Part shown: piece by piece, positions 31,001 to 39,828 of the stretch
Layout: every line of letters begins with the position of its first letter
How positions within the stretch are numbered: the first letter of the stretch is position 1
Assembly (NCBI RefSeq): GCF_025465255.1
Contig: NZ_JAODNI010000121.1
Span: 110,359-174,358 of the forward strand
Length of the DNA stretch: 64,000 bases
Direction of reading: 5' to 3'
DNA from: Pseudonocardia sp.
GTDB taxonomy: Bacteria; Actinomycetota; Actinomycetes; Mycobacteriales; Pseudonocardiaceae
The notes under the pieces: generated by a model
Seen by the model: only the letters and a program-made list of their open reading frames with translations
Told to the model about the DNA's origin: nothing
Database searches by the model: none
Made by a program: the position numbers and the translations under genes

Positions 31001-31603
31001 CTCGATCTCGATCCCGTGGTCCATCAGCTCGCAGAAGAAGTTGCCCTTGCCGAAGATGTCCCGGTAGTCGCTCGCGGCCTGGCAGGCGCCGTCGAAGTCG
31101 TCCTGCTGCAGCAGGCGGGCCACCTCGCCGGACGGGCAGCCGGTGGTGGCGATGATCCCCTTGCCGTAGGTCTCCAGCAGCTCGCGGTCCATACGGGGCT
31201 TGTAGTAGTAGCCCTCGAGGCTCGCGAGGCTGGAGAGCCGGAAGAGGTTGTGCATCCCCTCGTTGTTCTCGGCCAGCAGCGTCATGTGCGTGTACATCAG
31301 GTCCGGGTTGCCCGTGTTGTCCTTGGCACCCAGCGATGTCCGCTTGCGCTCGTGCCGGGAGCCCGGCGAGAGGTAGCCCTCCATGCCGATGATCGGCTTG
31401 ACCCCGGCCGCTGTGGCCTTCTTCCAGAACTCGTAGGCCCCGTAGACGTTGCCGTGGTCCGTCATGGCGAGCGCGGGCATCTCCATGCGGGCGGCCTCTT
31501 TGAAGAGATCGTCCAGGCGCGCCGCACCGTCCAGCATCGAGAACTCGGTGTGGGTGTGGAGATGGACGAAGCCGTCCTTGCTGGTTCCGCTCGCCGAGGC
31601 CAT
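28058..31603 (-). CDS. dnaE: DNA polymerase III subunit alpha
   Basis: Replicative polymerase, 1181 residues. It has the PHP domain at the N terminus ([17 protein letters not shown], residues about 14-30, and MTDHGN), the palm with catalytic aspartates in [11 protein letters not shown] (415-425), [11 protein letters not shown] just before it, and the C-terminal OB-fold region. The PHP metal-site residues are mostly intact, as in actinobacterial DnaE1 where the PHP domain proofreads. A monocistronic unit as far as can be seen. The competing plus-strand frame over the same DNA is an artefact of GC-rich codons. Confidence 0.98.
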   Translation of the reverse strand: MASASGTSKDGFVHLHTHTEFSMLDGAARLDDLFKEAARMEMPALAMTDHGNVYGAYEFWKKATAAGVKPIIGMEGYLSPGSRHERKRTSLGAKDNTGNPDLMYTHMTLLAENNEGMHNLFRLSSLASLEGYYYKPRMDRELLETYGKGIIATTGCPSGEVARLLQQDDFDGACQAASDYRDIFGKGNFFCELMDHGIEIEKRVQEDLFALKKKLDLPGLATNDLHYTYPDDNKPHEVLLCVQTGKTMSDPNRFKFDAQDFYLKSAAEMRAQWDPLHPEACDNTLAVAERVGISFASQDLMPRAPVPEGETEESWLIKEVERGLHTRFPNGVTEQYRKQAEYELGVIIQMGFPGYFLVTADLIQYAKSVGIRCGPGRGSAAGSLIAYALAITDLDPIKHKLIFERFLNPERISMPDIDMDFDERRRGEMIRYTTEKYGEDRIAQIITYSTIKAKAAIKDSARVLFGQPGYSVADRITKAMPPAVMGKDIPLSGVFDPSHKRYSEATEVRALYEADPQVREIIDTARGLEGLKRQWGVHAAGVIMSSKPLLDVIPIQRREADGSIITQFDMGACETLGLLKMDFLGLRNLTIIDDALENIELNGKPKLEIETVDLDDQTTYDLLARGDTLGVFQLDGGPMRDLLRRMAPTEFDDISAVGALYRPGPMGANAHNDYADRKNKRQEVTPIHPELAEPLKDILGETYGLIVYQEQVMAIAQKLAGYTLGKADLLRRAMGKKKKEILDKEYAGFAQGMKDNGYSEAAVKTLWDILLPFSDYAFNRAHSAAYGLVSYWTAYLKANYPAEYMAAVLTSVRDDKDKAAIYLAECRRMGIKVLAPDVNESVRNFAPVGTDIRFGLGAIRNVGFNVVDAIVAARKEKGDFTDFSDFLRKVDAVVCNKKVIESLVKAGAFDSLGHSRKGLLLVHADAIDQVMSTKKAASMGQFDLFGSLDGPSDDDAFTGLFDVKVPEEEWDTKHKLAVEREMLGLYVSGHPLEGFEQALSAKSDTPIQAILEGTVAEGAQVTVGGILANVNRRVNKNGEPWASAQIEDLVGGIEVLFFPRAYQVVGVDVAEDAIVLVKARVNKRDDRVSLIANDLAVPELQAAGEAGLPVKVSLRTEMCTPERVAQLKEVLTHHPGTSEVHLALVYGTKTTMLRLDQGLKVTNSPSLYGDLKALLGPGCLG

Positions 31604-32026
31604 GTGTCTTCCGGGCTCCTCTCACGCGCTCTCGCACGGTGCGTTGCGGTCCCCCGGACGCCCCCCGCGGGTGCTGCTCCTCCCTTGCCGGCCGGTGCGG
31701 CCGGGCGGAGAAGGGGCGGGTGCTCGCGGGGTCCGGGGAGGGCCCAAGACTAACCCCGGGCACCGACACTTCCTCGAGTCCCGGGGGGTGGTCGACGAAC
31801 GCCCAGCTCACCGGGGCGAGCGGTGTGTCGGGCCGCTCGATCGGTCTCACTGCGGGTGCTCCGGCCGTCACGCGGCGCGTCGGTGGGGGCCCCCACTGAT
31901 CGTTTCGCGGGAAACGTCCGTGTCGCATGGGCCGCGACAGCGCACCGGTCACGGGCGAGGGCGTGGACGGTGGATGCGGACGGGACGAGGGCGCCGTCGG
32001 GCGCCCACGGCGCGGGGAGGAGCGCC
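31604..32026. other. Intergenic region upstream of dnaE with two palindromes
   Basis: 423 bp without a convincing gene. It holds GTGGGGGCCCCCAC (31883-31896), a perfect 14-bp palindrome that follows no gene end, and CGTTTCGCGGGAAACG (31901-31916), which differs at 2 of 14 central positions from the ParB site GTTTCACGTGAAAC. The dnaE promoter must be here, but no good -10/-35 pair is evident. Confidence 0.45.
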
Positions 32027-33181
32027 TCAGGCCGCCGCGGTGAGGCGGGTGGCCGCCGGGGTGAGGACGCGGGTGTAGACGGCCTCGAACGCGTCCAGGG
32101 TGGCGTCCAGGGCGTGCCCCGAGACGATCTCCCGGCTCGTGGCGCCCATCCGGGCCCGGGTCCCGCGGTCGCGCAGCAGCGCGCCGAGGGCGGCGGCCAG
32201 CGCGTCGACGTTGCCGGGCGGGTAGAGCCAGCCGTTGCGGCCGGGGTGGACGAGGTGCGGCAGCGCCATCGCATCCGCGGCGACGACCGGCTTGCCCGCC
32301 GCCATCGCCTCCAGGGTCACCAGGCTCTGCAGCTCCGCGACGCCCGGCATGCAGAAGACCGCGCAGCGCCGGTAGGCCGCTACCAGCTCGGCCTCGTCCA
32401 CGAAACCGTGGAAGACGACCCGGTCCGCGATGCCGAGCCGGTCCACCAGCGCGGTCCACTCGGCCCGCTTGCTGCCGTCGCCGACGATCTCCAGGCGCAG
32501 GCCGGGCGGCAGCGTCGCGACCGCGCGGATCAGCTCGGCGACCCGCTTCTCCTGGTCCAGCCGCCCGACGAACAGGATCGTCGGCGTCGCGTCCTCGGTA
32601 CCGCCGGCATAGCGGTCGGCGTCGATGCCGCAGGAGATCGCCGAGCCGGTCAGGCCGGTCGAGCGCTCGAGGAGCTCGACCGCCCGCGGGGTCGGGGCCG
32701 TCACGGCGTCGGCGCGGCGGAAGACCTTCCGCAGGTCCCGCCAGGCGAACCGGGACGCCGGGCCGTGCAGGCCGGACGGCAGGAAGGAATGGTCGAGGAG
32801 GTTCTCCGGCATGAAGTGGTTGGTCGCGACGAGTGGGAGCCCGGCCTCGGCCGCGGCCACCGCCACCCCGCGGCCGACCGAGAAATGGGCCTGCACGTGC
32901 ACGACGTCCGGGGCGACCTCACCGAGCACGGCGGCGGTCTCCGGCCGGGCCTGCCAGGGCAGGCACACCCGGAACGAGTCCTGCAGCGGGTAGCGGTGCG
33001 AGCGGATCCGGTGGACGGTCACGCCCTCCACCTCCCGGGAACCGGCGGGGCCCTCGGGCGACGGGGCGACGACGTGCACCTCGTGCCCGCGTCCGGCCAG
33101 CCCGGTGGCCAGCCGTTCGGCGAAGCGGGCGGCGCCGTTCACGTCGGGCGGGTAGGTGTCGGCACCGATCATGATCCGCAT
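32027..33181 (-). CDS. GT4-family glycosyltransferase
   Basis: The 384-residue enzyme has the GT-B fold: N-terminal MRIMIGADTYPPDVNGAARF, ATNHFMPEN in the acceptor side, PTILFVGRLDQEKR at the second Rossmann domain and the EX7E motif in CMPGVAELQSLVTLEAMAAGKP. The pattern resembles GDP-mannose-dependent alpha-mannosyltransferases of the PimB/MgtA type that build phosphatidylinositol mannosides or lipomannan in actinobacteria, but the donor cannot be proved from sequence. AGGAGGA lies 6 nt before ATG 33181. It follows two membrane-protein genes on the same strand. Confidence 0.85.
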   Translation of the reverse strand: MRIMIGADTYPPDVNGAARFAERLATGLAGRGHEVHVVAPSPEGPAGSREVEGVTVHRIRSHRYPLQDSFRVCLPWQARPETAAVLGEVAPDVVHVQAHFSVGRGVAVAAAEAGLPLVATNHFMPENLLDHSFLPSGLHGPASRFAWRDLRKVFRRADAVTAPTPRAVELLERSTGLTGSAISCGIDADRYAGGTEDATPTILFVGRLDQEKRVAELIRAVATLPPGLRLEIVGDGSKRAEWTALVDRLGIADRVVFHGFVDEAELVAAYRRCAVFCMPGVAELQSLVTLEAMAAGKPVVAADAMALPHLVHPGRNGWLYPPGNVDALAAALGALLRDRGTRARMGATSREIVSGHALDATLDAFEAVYTRVLTPAATRLTAAA

Positions 33182-33219
33182 GGGGATCCTCCTCAGGACG
33201 GTTCGGGGTGGGGAAGAGG

Positions 33220-34143
33220 TCAGGAGCGGCCGGCGAGCACGGGCTCGCGGTCGTCGGTGGGACGGGCCGGGGTGCGGGTGGCGGCGTCGGGGTGGTGCCG
33301 GGCGAGGAGCGAGACCCCGCCGGCGGCGACGAGCGCGCCGCCGGCCATGCCGAGCGCGGCACCGACACCGAGCCCGGCGCCCTCGCCCAGCAGGCCCATC
33401 CCGAGGGCGACGGCCACCATCGGGTCGACGACGGTCAGCGCCGCGACCACCACGGCCGGCGGTCCGGAGGCGAAGGCCTGCTGGACGAGCCAGCCGCCCG
33501 CGAGCAGGGCGACGACGATCCCGCCGGCGGCGACGAGGACGGTCTCGTCGAACGGCCCCGCGGCACCCGTCGCGAGCTGCCGGGACACGGCCCGGACGGT
33601 CGCGGCGACCAGCCCGAACGCGACCGCGCCGCCCACGGCACAGGCGAGGCAGCGCAGCCGTCCGCAGGTCCGGGCGGCGACCGCGGCGAGCAGGAGCACG
33701 ACCGTGGCCGCGAGCGCCCCGGCGATCAGCAGGGACCGGCCCGGGAGCGCGCCCGTGGCCTCGACCGGGTCCGCCGCCGCGGCGAACCGGACGACCAGCG
33801 CCACGCCCCCGACGCAGGCGGCGCTCCCGGTGAGAACCGCCGCTGCCGGCCTGCCACCGCTGCGGAGGCCGAGCAGGACCGCGATCGGGACCGCGAGCAC
33901 CCCGATCGGCTGTACGACGGACACCGGCGCCAGGACGAGCGCGACGGCGTGCAGGGCGGCCCCGCCGGCGGCGAGCCCGATGCCGAGCAGCCAGGACGGT
34001 CGGCGGAGCAGGTCCCGGAATCCGGCGAGATCGAGTGAGGGACGGGAGCCGGGCACCCGGACCGCTCCGTGCTGGAGCACCGCGGCGAGGGCGAAGCATC
34101 CCGCGCCGGCGACGGCGAGCACGACCGCGAGCAGGAGGCTCAT
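33220..34143 (-). CDS. DMT-type membrane protein
   Basis: The 307-residue protein has some ten membrane segments starting at residue 2 (LLLAVVLAVAGAGCFALAAVLQ) and a hydrophilic arginine-rich tail of 25 residues. The segment VLAPVSVVQPIGVLAVPIAVLLG is typical of DMT proteins related to the magnesium transporter NIPA/DMT group; the substrate is unknown. The ATG overlaps the stop of the upstream DUF998-like gene (ATGA), so the two are coupled. Confidence 0.75.
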   Translation of the reverse strand: MSLLLAVVLAVAGAGCFALAAVLQHGAVRVPGSRPSLDLAGFRDLLRRPSWLLGIGLAAGGAALHAVALVLAPVSVVQPIGVLAVPIAVLLGLRSGGRPAAAVLTGSAACVGGVALVVRFAAAADPVEATGALPGRSLLIAGALAATVVLLLAAVAARTCGRLRCLACAVGGAVAFGLVAATVRAVSRQLATGAAGPFDETVLVAAGGIVVALLAGGWLVQQAFASGPPAVVVAALTVVDPMVAVALGMGLLGEGAGLGVGAALGMAGGALVAAGGVSLLARHHPDAATRTPARPTDDREPVLAGRS

Positions 34144-34871
34144 GCCGCCACCCCCGAAGCGCCGGCCTCGACCGGGCACCGTCCCACGAGCGCCGGGTCG
34201 GCCTCGGCGACCGCGGGCACCGCGACGAGATCCGGGGCGGTGCGCCGCAGCGCCCGGGCCGTGACGAGCAGCAACACGATCACCAGGGCGTAGAGAACCC
34301 GCTCCACCCCACCCAGCAGCGGAAATCCGGGTGAACCGGCGATGTCGATCGCCAGCACGATCGGAACGTGCGCCACCAGGAACGTCCCCGCGGCCACGCC
34401 GACGGCCACGGCCAGCCCGCACAGCGCCCGGTTCCGGAGCGCACGGCCGAGCAGCCACACGGCGATCGGGAGGACGGCGAAGGCCAGGGCCCCGGCGTAC
34501 CGGTGCACGCCCGCGGCGAGGTCGGCCGGGACGCCGGGCGGGTTGGTCGGGAAGAGACCCACCAGCAGCAGCGCGGCGCTCCAACCGAGCAGCAGCACCG
34601 GCACGGCGCGGGCCGCCGGGGCGGCGCGCCGGGCGGTCGCCGCGAGGGCCACCCCGACCAGGCCGAGCGCCAGGGCGGCGACCGCCAGCAGCGCGTACCC
34701 GCCCGGCAGGGCGACGTAGTCGCTGACGGTGAAGGCCAGGGGGTCGACCCGCGGGGCGGCGAGCGCGCCGGCCAGGTGCAGCCAGCCGGCCGCCGTCACC
34801 GCGACCGCGGCACCGGTCCCCGCCACGAGGAGCGGGTCGGCTGTCCTGTGTGGAGGGGCGTGCTGGCTCAT
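34140..34871 (-). CDS. DUF998-like membrane protein
   Basis: The 243-residue protein has about six membrane segments, with the pattern SDYVALPGGYALL and LLLVGLFPTNPPGVPADLAAGVHRYA that characterises DUF998 proteins (a loop with FPTD/N and an HxxA helix). No function is established for them. ATG 34871 is used; a GTG at 34919 would add a basic 16-residue extension without support. It forms a pair with the DMT-like gene. Confidence 0.72.
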   Translation of the reverse strand: MSQHAPPHRTADPLLVAGTGAAVAVTAAGWLHLAGALAAPRVDPLAFTVSDYVALPGGYALLAVAALALGLVGVALAATARRAAPAARAVPVLLLGWSAALLLVGLFPTNPPGVPADLAAGVHRYAGALAFAVLPIAVWLLGRALRNRALCGLAVAVGVAAGTFLVAHVPIVLAIDIAGSPGFPLLGGVERVLYALVIVLLLVTARALRRTAPDLVAVPAVAEADPALVGRCPVEAGASGVAA

Positions 34872-34947
34872 GGGACGACCGTCCCAGCGGACGGGCCCCG
34901 GCAGAATCAGGTGATCCACCCAGTCCGACCGGGGGTTACCCCGGGAT

Positions 34948-34971
34948 CGACCGGGGGTCAGCCCCCGGTCG
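34948..34971 (-). terminator. Hairpin after the 34977 gene
   Basis: CGACCGGGGG, loop TCAG, CCCCCGGTCG: a perfect 10-bp stem 5 nt after the stop of the upstream gene. A second GACCGGGGGTTA half-copy lies at 34927-34938. It separates this gene from the DUF998-like pair. Confidence 0.8.
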
Positions 34972-34976
34972 GACGA

Positions 34977-35657
34977 TCAGGGCGCCGCGGGGACCGGTCC
35001 GTCGTCCGGCAGCGGGACGGCCGACTCCCGCTGCTCCGGGAGCAGCGGGGCGAGGGCCAGCTCGACCGGGGTGGTGCCCACCGGCGCGGCCTGGACCGCC
35101 CGGACCCCGCCGGCCGCGGCGAGCGCATCGAGGCCGGCCCGGTCCGTCTGCACGAGGAGCGCGACGACGCACGCGCACGGCCCGCGGTACGCCGCGTCCT
35201 CCGCCGAGGCGACGGCCGCGGGACGCCCGCCGAGCCGCACAGCGTCCGCCCCGGCGGCGATCCCGGCGCGCTGCCGGGCCGTGTCGAGGGCGGCGGGGTT
35301 CGGGACCCCGGCGTCGACGGTCTGGAAGCGCAGCGCGGTCTGGACGCGCGGGATCGGCACGCGGAACACGGCCGTCAGGACACGGGCGTCGCCGACGAGC
35401 GCGGCCGCGTCGGCCGGGGTGACCTCGGCGTCGAGCTGCACCAGCGCGGGTGTGGAGGCGCCGGGCGGGGGCAGCTCCGCCGGGAGCCGCGCGCGGTAGT
35501 CCGCGACGGTCTCCCCCGGGTCCGGGCCGAGCCGCACCGAACCCGGCGACGGGCCGGGTCCCGCGGGCCCGCCGTACTGCCGTGATGCGTAGAGCGCGAC
35601 GAGCACGAGGATCACCCCGCAGACGGCGTAGGCGGCGAGCCGCCGGTTGCGGGTCAT
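34977..35657 (-). CDS. Membrane-anchored protein of unknown function
   Basis: The 226-residue protein has one membrane helix at residues about 8-24 (AAYAVCGVILVLVALYAS), then a proline/glycine-rich stalk and an extracytoplasmic domain of about 150 residues containing a PCAC motif (near residue 160). There is no lipobox. I do not recognise the family. The ATG overlaps the stop of the rluD-like gene (TGATG), so it is coupled to it and to lspA. Confidence 0.6.
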   Translation of the reverse strand: MTRNRRLAAYAVCGVILVLVALYASRQYGGPAGPGPSPGSVRLGPDPGETVADYRARLPAELPPPGASTPALVQLDAEVTPADAAALVGDARVLTAVFRVPIPRVQTALRFQTVDAGVPNPAALDTARQRAGIAAGADAVRLGGRPAAVASAEDAAYRGPCACVVALLVQTDRAGLDALAAAGGVRAVQAAPVGTTPVELALAPLLPEQRESAVPLPDDGPVPAAP

Positions 35658-36586
35658 CAGTCCCGCAGCAGCTCGAGGGCCCGCTCGAGGTCCGCCGGGT
35701 ACTCGCTGACGAACTCGACCCACCGGTCGTCCGCCGGGTGGTGGAACCCCAGCTGCCGGGCGTGCAGCCACTGCCGGCCGAGGTGCAGCCGCTTGGCCAG
35801 CGTCGGGTCCGCGCCGTAGGTGATGTCCCCGACGCACGGGTGGCGTAGCGCGGAGAAGTGCACCCGGATCTGGTGCGTGCGGCCGGTCTCCAGGTGCACG
35901 TCCAGCAGGCTGGCGGCGCGGAAGGCCTCGATCGTGTCGTAGTGCGTGACGCTCGGCTTCCCGTCCGCGACGACGGCGAACCGGTAGTCGTGTTTCGGGT
36001 GCCGGTCGATCGGGGCGTCGATCGTGCCGCTCGTCGGGTCCGGGTGGCCCTGGACGATCGCGTGGTAGCGCTTCTCGACGGTGCGCTCCTTGAACGCCCG
36101 CTTCAACACCGTGTACGCGTGCTCGGACTTCGCGACGACCATGACGCCGGTGGTGCCGACGTCCAGCCGGTGCACGATGCCCTTGCGCTCGGCCGAGCCG
36201 GACGTCGAGACGCGGGTGCCCAGGGCCGCCAGCCCGCCGAGGACGGTGGGCCCGGTCCAGCCCGGGCTGGGGTGCGCCGCGACCCCGACGGGCTTGTCCA
36301 CGACCACGATGTCGTCGTCCTCGTACAGGACGGCGAGACCGGCGACGACCTCCGGCGGGGCCGAGATCGCCGTCGGCACGTCCGGCGACGGCAGCTCGAC
36401 CTCGAGCCAGCTGCCCGCGGTGAGCCGGTCCGACTTGCCGGCGGCCTGGCCGTCGACGGCGACCCGGCCCTCCTCGGCGAGGGTCGCGACGACGGTGCGG
36501 GAGAGGCCCAGCAGGCGGGCGAGGCCGGCGTCGACGCGCATGCCGTCCAAGCCGTCGGGAACGGGGAGCTGGCGGAGGTCACTCAC
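35657..36586 (-). CDS. rluD: RluA-family pseudouridine synthase (RluD-like)
   Basis: Isomerises uridine in 23S rRNA helix 69 or a related site. The 309-residue protein has an N-terminal S4 domain (about 15-75), the [20 protein letters not shown] segment and the catalytic aspartate in [16 protein letters not shown] (HRLDxxTSG-like), plus [18 protein letters not shown]. The assignment to RluD rather than RluA/RluC is by length and S4 domain. The GTG start lies 8 nt inside the end of lspA, an arrangement typical of many actinobacteria and firmicutes. Confidence 0.92.
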   Translation of the reverse strand: MSDLRQLPVPDGLDGMRVDAGLARLLGLSRTVVATLAEEGRVAVDGQAAGKSDRLTAGSWLEVELPSPDVPTAISAPPEVVAGLAVLYEDDDIVVVDKPVGVAAHPSPGWTGPTVLGGLAALGTRVSTSGSAERKGIVHRLDVGTTGVMVVAKSEHAYTVLKRAFKERTVEKRYHAIVQGHPDPTSGTIDAPIDRHPKHDYRFAVVADGKPSVTHYDTIEAFRAASLLDVHLETGRTHQIRVHFSALRHPCVGDITYGADPTLAKRLHLGRQWLHARQLGFHHPADDRWVEFVSEYPADLERALELLRD

Positions 36587-37133
36587 TGGAGACGGCTTCT
36601 TCCTTGGTGGTCTTCGTGCCGTCGAGCTCGCGCCCGAGCAGGGCCATCAGCACGAGCAGGATCCCGCCGCAGACGATCGAGGAGTCCGCCAGGTTGAACA
36701 CCGGCCATACCGAGCCGTCCGGCGCGAAGAGCGACACGACGTCGACGACGTGGCCCTGCAGCGGGCCGGGCGCGCGGAACAGCCGGTCCGTCAGGTTGCC
36801 CAGCGCGCCGCCGAGGACCAGCCCGAGGGCGAGCGCCCAGCCGGTCGAACGGAGCTTGCGGGAGATCCGGACGATCACCACGACGACCGCGACGGCGATC
36901 AGCGTGAGCACCCATGTGTAGCCCGTGGCCAGCGAGAACGCCGCGCCCGGGTTGCGCACGAGGATCAGGTAGACGGCACCGCCGAGGAGCTCGACCGGCG
37001 GGCGACCCTCCAGCTCGGCGACGGAAAGGGTCTTGGTGAGGATGTCGAGCCCGAGGATCGCGACCGCGACGACGGCGAGCAGCAGCACCCTCTTCGGCGG
37101 GAGATCGGGGGCTGTGTCGGGCTCGGCGGTCAC
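36579..37133 (-). CDS. lspA: Lipoprotein signal peptidase II
   Basis: Cleaves the signal peptide of prolipoproteins in the membrane. The 184-residue protein has four membrane segments and the catalytic aspartate motifs GNLTDRLFR and [12 protein letters not shown], with [10 protein letters not shown] before them. GTG 37133 is placed by a CATAAT box 6 nt upstream, so the gene is probably leaderless with a promoter at the end of the antiporter gene. The C-terminal tail is short and charged. Confidence 0.97.
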   Translation of the reverse strand: MTAEPDTAPDLPPKRVLLLAVVAVAILGLDILTKTLSVAELEGRPPVELLGGAVYLILVRNPGAAFSLATGYTWVLTLIAVAVVVVIVRISRKLRSTGWALALGLVLGGALGNLTDRLFRAPGPLQGHVVDVVSLFAPDGSVWPVFNLADSSIVCGGILLVLMALLGRELDGTKTTKEEAVSSE

Positions 37134-37139
37134 CCCACG

Positions 37140-37145
37140 ATTATG
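37140..37145 (-). promoter_or_regulatory. -10 box of a leaderless lspA promoter
   Basis: CATAAT on the minus strand, 6 nt before GTG 37133; it overlaps the TAA stop of the upstream antiporter gene. Confidence 0.65.
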
Positions 37146-38655
37146 CGGGCGCGCCCGGGCTGCCCGGTCGCCGGGCCTTCGGGTCCGGGTCGGTGTCCCT
37201 CCAGCGGACCAGCGCACCCCCGCGGTCGACGGCGCGGAGCCGTTCCTCGGCGCGGGCGCGGGAGGACGCGGTGGCGACGACGAGCAGCTGGTCCCGTTCG
37301 CGCAGCCGCGTCTCCCCGTTCGGGGTGAACGCGGCCTCGTCCCGGACCACCAGACTGACGATGGCTCCGCTGGGCAGCCGCAACTCGCGCAGGTAGACCC
37401 CCTGCAGCTTCGACCCGACCGGGATCCGGACCTGGAGCAGGCTGGCGCCGAGCTCGTCGAGCGGGGCGGCGTCGACGCCCATCTCCTGCGGCTCGCTGCC
37501 CTTCGCCACCCCGAGGAACCGGGCCACCCAGGGCAGGGTGGTGCCCTGCAGGAGGGTGAGGAAGACGACGAGGACGAACACGACGTCGACCAGCCGCTCG
37601 CCGCCGGGCGCTCCCTCGACCAGCGCGATCAGCGCGAGCACGATGGGGACCGCGCCGCGCAGCCCCGACCAGGACAGGAACACCTGCTCCCGCCACGGCA
37701 GCCGGAACGGCAGTGCTGCCGCAACGACGGACAGCGGCCGGGCCAGCACCAGCAGGACGCCCGCACAGATCAGGGCCGGGACCAGCGCGTCGACCAGCCG
37801 GGAAGGGCTGGAGTAGAGGCCGAGCAGGACGAACAGGCCGATCTGGGCGAGCCAGCCGGTGCCCTCGGCGAACGACACGACGCCGCCGCGGTGCGGGAGC
37901 CGCGAGTTGCCGAGGACCAGCGCGGCGACGTAGGTGGCGAGCAGCCCGGACGCGTGCAGCAGCTGCCCGCCGGCGAACGCGAGCACGCAGACGGCCATCG
38001 TGGCCAGGGGGTACAGGCCGGTCGACGGCAGCGCCGCCCGCCGGAGCCCCCAGGCGCCGCCGAAACCCAGGGCGAGCCCGATGAGCCCGCCGGCCAGCAG
38101 CTCGTAGACGACGAGCGCCGGCGTCACCCAGGTGATCGCCTCGGTGGACGCGAGCAGGATGACGGCCAGGACGACCGGGGCGTCGTTCATTCCGGACTCG
38201 AGCTCGAGGGCCCCGGCGAGCCGCGGGGAGACGCCGACCCCGCGGAGCACGCTGAACACCGCCGCCGCGTCCGTGGACGAGAGGACCGCGCCCCAGAGGA
38301 ACGCGACCCGCCAGTCCAGGCCGAGGAGGTAGTGCAGCGCGGTGCCGGCCACCCCGATGCTGACGGCGACGGAGATCGTCGAGAGGCCGATGCCGATGCC
38401 CAGCGACGGGCGGACCGCCTCCCACCGGGTGGTCATGCCGCCTTCGATCAGGATGAGGACGAGCGCGGCGATCCCGATGTTCTCGGTGAGCCGGGCGTCG
38501 GAGAACTGCAGGCCGAGGACGGCCTCGCCGAGCAGCATGCCGATGGCGAGGTAGAGCAGGAGCGAGGGCAGGCCGAGGCGAACGGACACCCGCACCGCGA
38601 TGACGCCGAGCAGCACCACCCCGGCGACCGCGCCGAGTACGACCTCCAGACTCAT
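37141..38655 (-). CDS. Potassium/proton antiporter, CPA family with C-terminal TrkA-C domain
   Basis: The 504-residue protein has about 12-13 membrane segments and carries the cation-binding region SSTDAAAVFSVLRGVGVSPR followed by ELESGMNDAPVV (the NDA aspartate), then SWSGLRGAVPIVLAL. Residues about 420-490 form a TrkA-C/RCK-like domain (LQGVYLRELRLPSGAIVSLVV). This is the layout of NhaP2/CvrA K+/H+ antiporters, with the soluble domain gating activity by a nucleotide. The start is ATG 38655. Upstream is the decayed region. Confidence 0.9.
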   Translation of the reverse strand: MSLEVVLGAVAGVVLLGVIAVRVSVRLGLPSLLLYLAIGMLLGEAVLGLQFSDARLTENIGIAALVLILIEGGMTTRWEAVRPSLGIGIGLSTISVAVSIGVAGTALHYLLGLDWRVAFLWGAVLSSTDAAAVFSVLRGVGVSPRLAGALELESGMNDAPVVLAVILLASTEAITWVTPALVVYELLAGGLIGLALGFGGAWGLRRAALPSTGLYPLATMAVCVLAFAGGQLLHASGLLATYVAALVLGNSRLPHRGGVVSFAEGTGWLAQIGLFVLLGLYSSPSRLVDALVPALICAGVLLVLARPLSVVAAALPFRLPWREQVFLSWSGLRGAVPIVLALIALVEGAPGGERLVDVVFVLVVFLTLLQGTTLPWVARFLGVAKGSEPQEMGVDAAPLDELGASLLQVRIPVGSKLQGVYLRELRLPSGAIVSLVVRDEAAFTPNGETRLRERDQLLVVATASSRARAEERLRAVDRGGALVRWRDTDPDPKARRPGSPGAPA

Positions 38656-38784
38656 CCGCACCCCCCGCGCGATCGTATCGGCGCAGGTCGGAAGCACTTT
38701 CGGCGGGTTGGGAGGGTCGGCCCGGTCACGTTCTGCCCGGCGATGGCTGGGTCCGGCGCCGGCCGGGTGGGCGATGATCTCCCC

Positions 38785-39003
38785 ATGACGCGGAGGCGAG
38801 GGTGGGCGCTCCTCGCGGCCCTCGCGCTACTCGCCGTGACGAACGTGTTCGTCGTCCCCCGCTGGCCCCTCGCCGTCGTCCCCTGGAACCTCGCGGTGGC
38901 GGCGGCGCTCCTGTCGCTGGCCCGGCGCGCGGGGTCGGGTGGGCGGAGCTCGGGCTCGGGGGCGGTCTGCGCCGGGGGCTCGCGGTCAGCGGGCCTCGGA
39001 CGA
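38785..39003 (+). pseudogene. Truncated CPBP-type membrane protease remnant
   Basis: ATG 38785 opens a frame with two membrane helices and VTNVFVVPRWPLAVVPWNLA then VAAALLSLARRAG, the usual N terminus of actinobacterial CPBP intramembrane proteases. The expected continuation, WAELGLGGGLRRGLAVSG, is in a different frame, so a frameshift near 38935 has broken it, and the catalytic EExxxR part is missing altogether. An 85-residue product could still be made from a GATGAT box 6 nt upstream. Confidence 0.5.
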
Positions 39004-39010
39004 CTCTCCC

Positions 39011-39016
39011 TAGGGT
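39011..39016 (+). promoter_or_regulatory. -10 box before a decayed gene
   Basis: TAGGGT, 7 nt before ATG 39024: the leaderless arrangement is preserved even though the gene behind it is broken. Confidence 0.45.
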
Positions 39017-39023
39017 CGTTCCC

Positions 39024-39435
39024 ATGTCCACCGCACCGATGATCCCTGCCGGGACCCTTCCGACGGGCCCGTTCACGCCGGGTCCGGTCACCGGCCGGCG
39101 CAGCGGGTTCGAGATGCCCCGGCCCACCGATCCGGTGCACGCCCTGCTGGCCCCGGCGACCTGGCTCGGCGCGGCCCATCTGCTGCTCGACGTCGTCCTC
39201 GGCGGCGCGACCGCGCTGATCGTGGGGACCGGCCTGGTGGCCTCGGTCCTGCTGTTCCCGTTCGCCCTGCTCGGGCTGCCCGTCTGGCTGCTCACCGGCT
39301 GGGTCGGCTCCGGCCTGGCCCGGCTCGAGCGCGCCCGCTACGCCCTGCTGCTCGGGGAGCGCTTCGACGGCCAGCCGATGCCGGCGCGTGAGCGGAACCC
39401 GCTGCGCTACGGCGAGGCGATGCTCCGCGATACAC
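39024..39435 (+). pseudogene. N-terminal fragment of a sensor-domain membrane protein
   Basis: From ATG 39024 about 135 residues are coherent: a polar N terminus, then LLDVVLGGATALIVGTGLVA and LLFPFALLGLPVWLLTG, and GLARLERARYALLLGERF, the pattern of the putative-sensor domain found before actinobacterial histidine kinases. After about 39435 the frame turns into arginine-rich nonsense. No kinase domain follows. Confidence 0.55.
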
Positions 39436-39702
39436 CGGAACCGGGCTGCGCAGCACGTCGATCACCGGCGACACCACGTACGGCGACATCACGCTGGCTC
39501 TCGCGGTCGAGCCGCGGCACGTCTGCTGGCCTCGAACGGCGGCGACGTCGACCTGGGTGTGCCGGCGGGGCGGTCCTACCGGGTCGACGCGGTCTCGGTG
39601 ACCGGCCACGCGGGCCGGATCTCGGTCCCCACGGACTTCGGCGCGGACGCCACCATCCGGGCGAGCACCGAGACGGGCGACGTCACAGTGCATCCCGCCT
39701 GA
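39436..39702 (+). pseudogene. C-terminal fragments of a DUF4097-type beta-repeat protein
   Basis: Two pieces in different frames form one beta-solenoid-like end: LRSTSITGDTTYGDITLALA at about 39446-39520, then GGDVDLGVPAGRSYRVDAVS and ASTETGDVTVHPA up to the TGA at 39700-39702. This repeated TGDV pattern is the DUF4097/adhesin type. It lies directly against the sensor fragment, as if a deletion joined two genes. Confidence 0.5.
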
Positions 39703-39720
39703 CCCACCCGCCTCGCACCG

Positions 39721-39800
39721 CCCGCGAGTCGTGCTCTGAAACCCCGCGAGTCGCGCTCCCACACCCCCGCGAGTCCCGCTCTGCAACCGCGCGAGTCGGG
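39721..39800. repeat. 22-bp-period repeat block, left copy (4 units)
   Basis: CGCGAGTC recurs at 39723, 39745, 39768 and 39790, so the spacing is 22, 23 and 22 bp; the fuller unit is CCCCGCGAGTCGCGCTCTNA with variation. An inverted block of the same unit lies at 40640-40740. The two blocks bracket the methyltransferase gene. Confidence 0.8.
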
Positions 39801-39828
39801 CCGGGGCGGGTCTGGAGCGCGGTTCGGG

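Noticed and set aside
28181..31753. A long plus-strand open frame (about 1190 residues) opposite dnaE
   Set aside because: Composition is mostly R, V, D, L, G and Q from antisense of GC-rich codons, with no motif; dnaE on the other strand has all polymerase signatures.
31883..31896. GTGGGGGCCCCCAC as a terminator
   Set aside because: It does not follow any gene end and has no loop; it is listed only as a palindrome.
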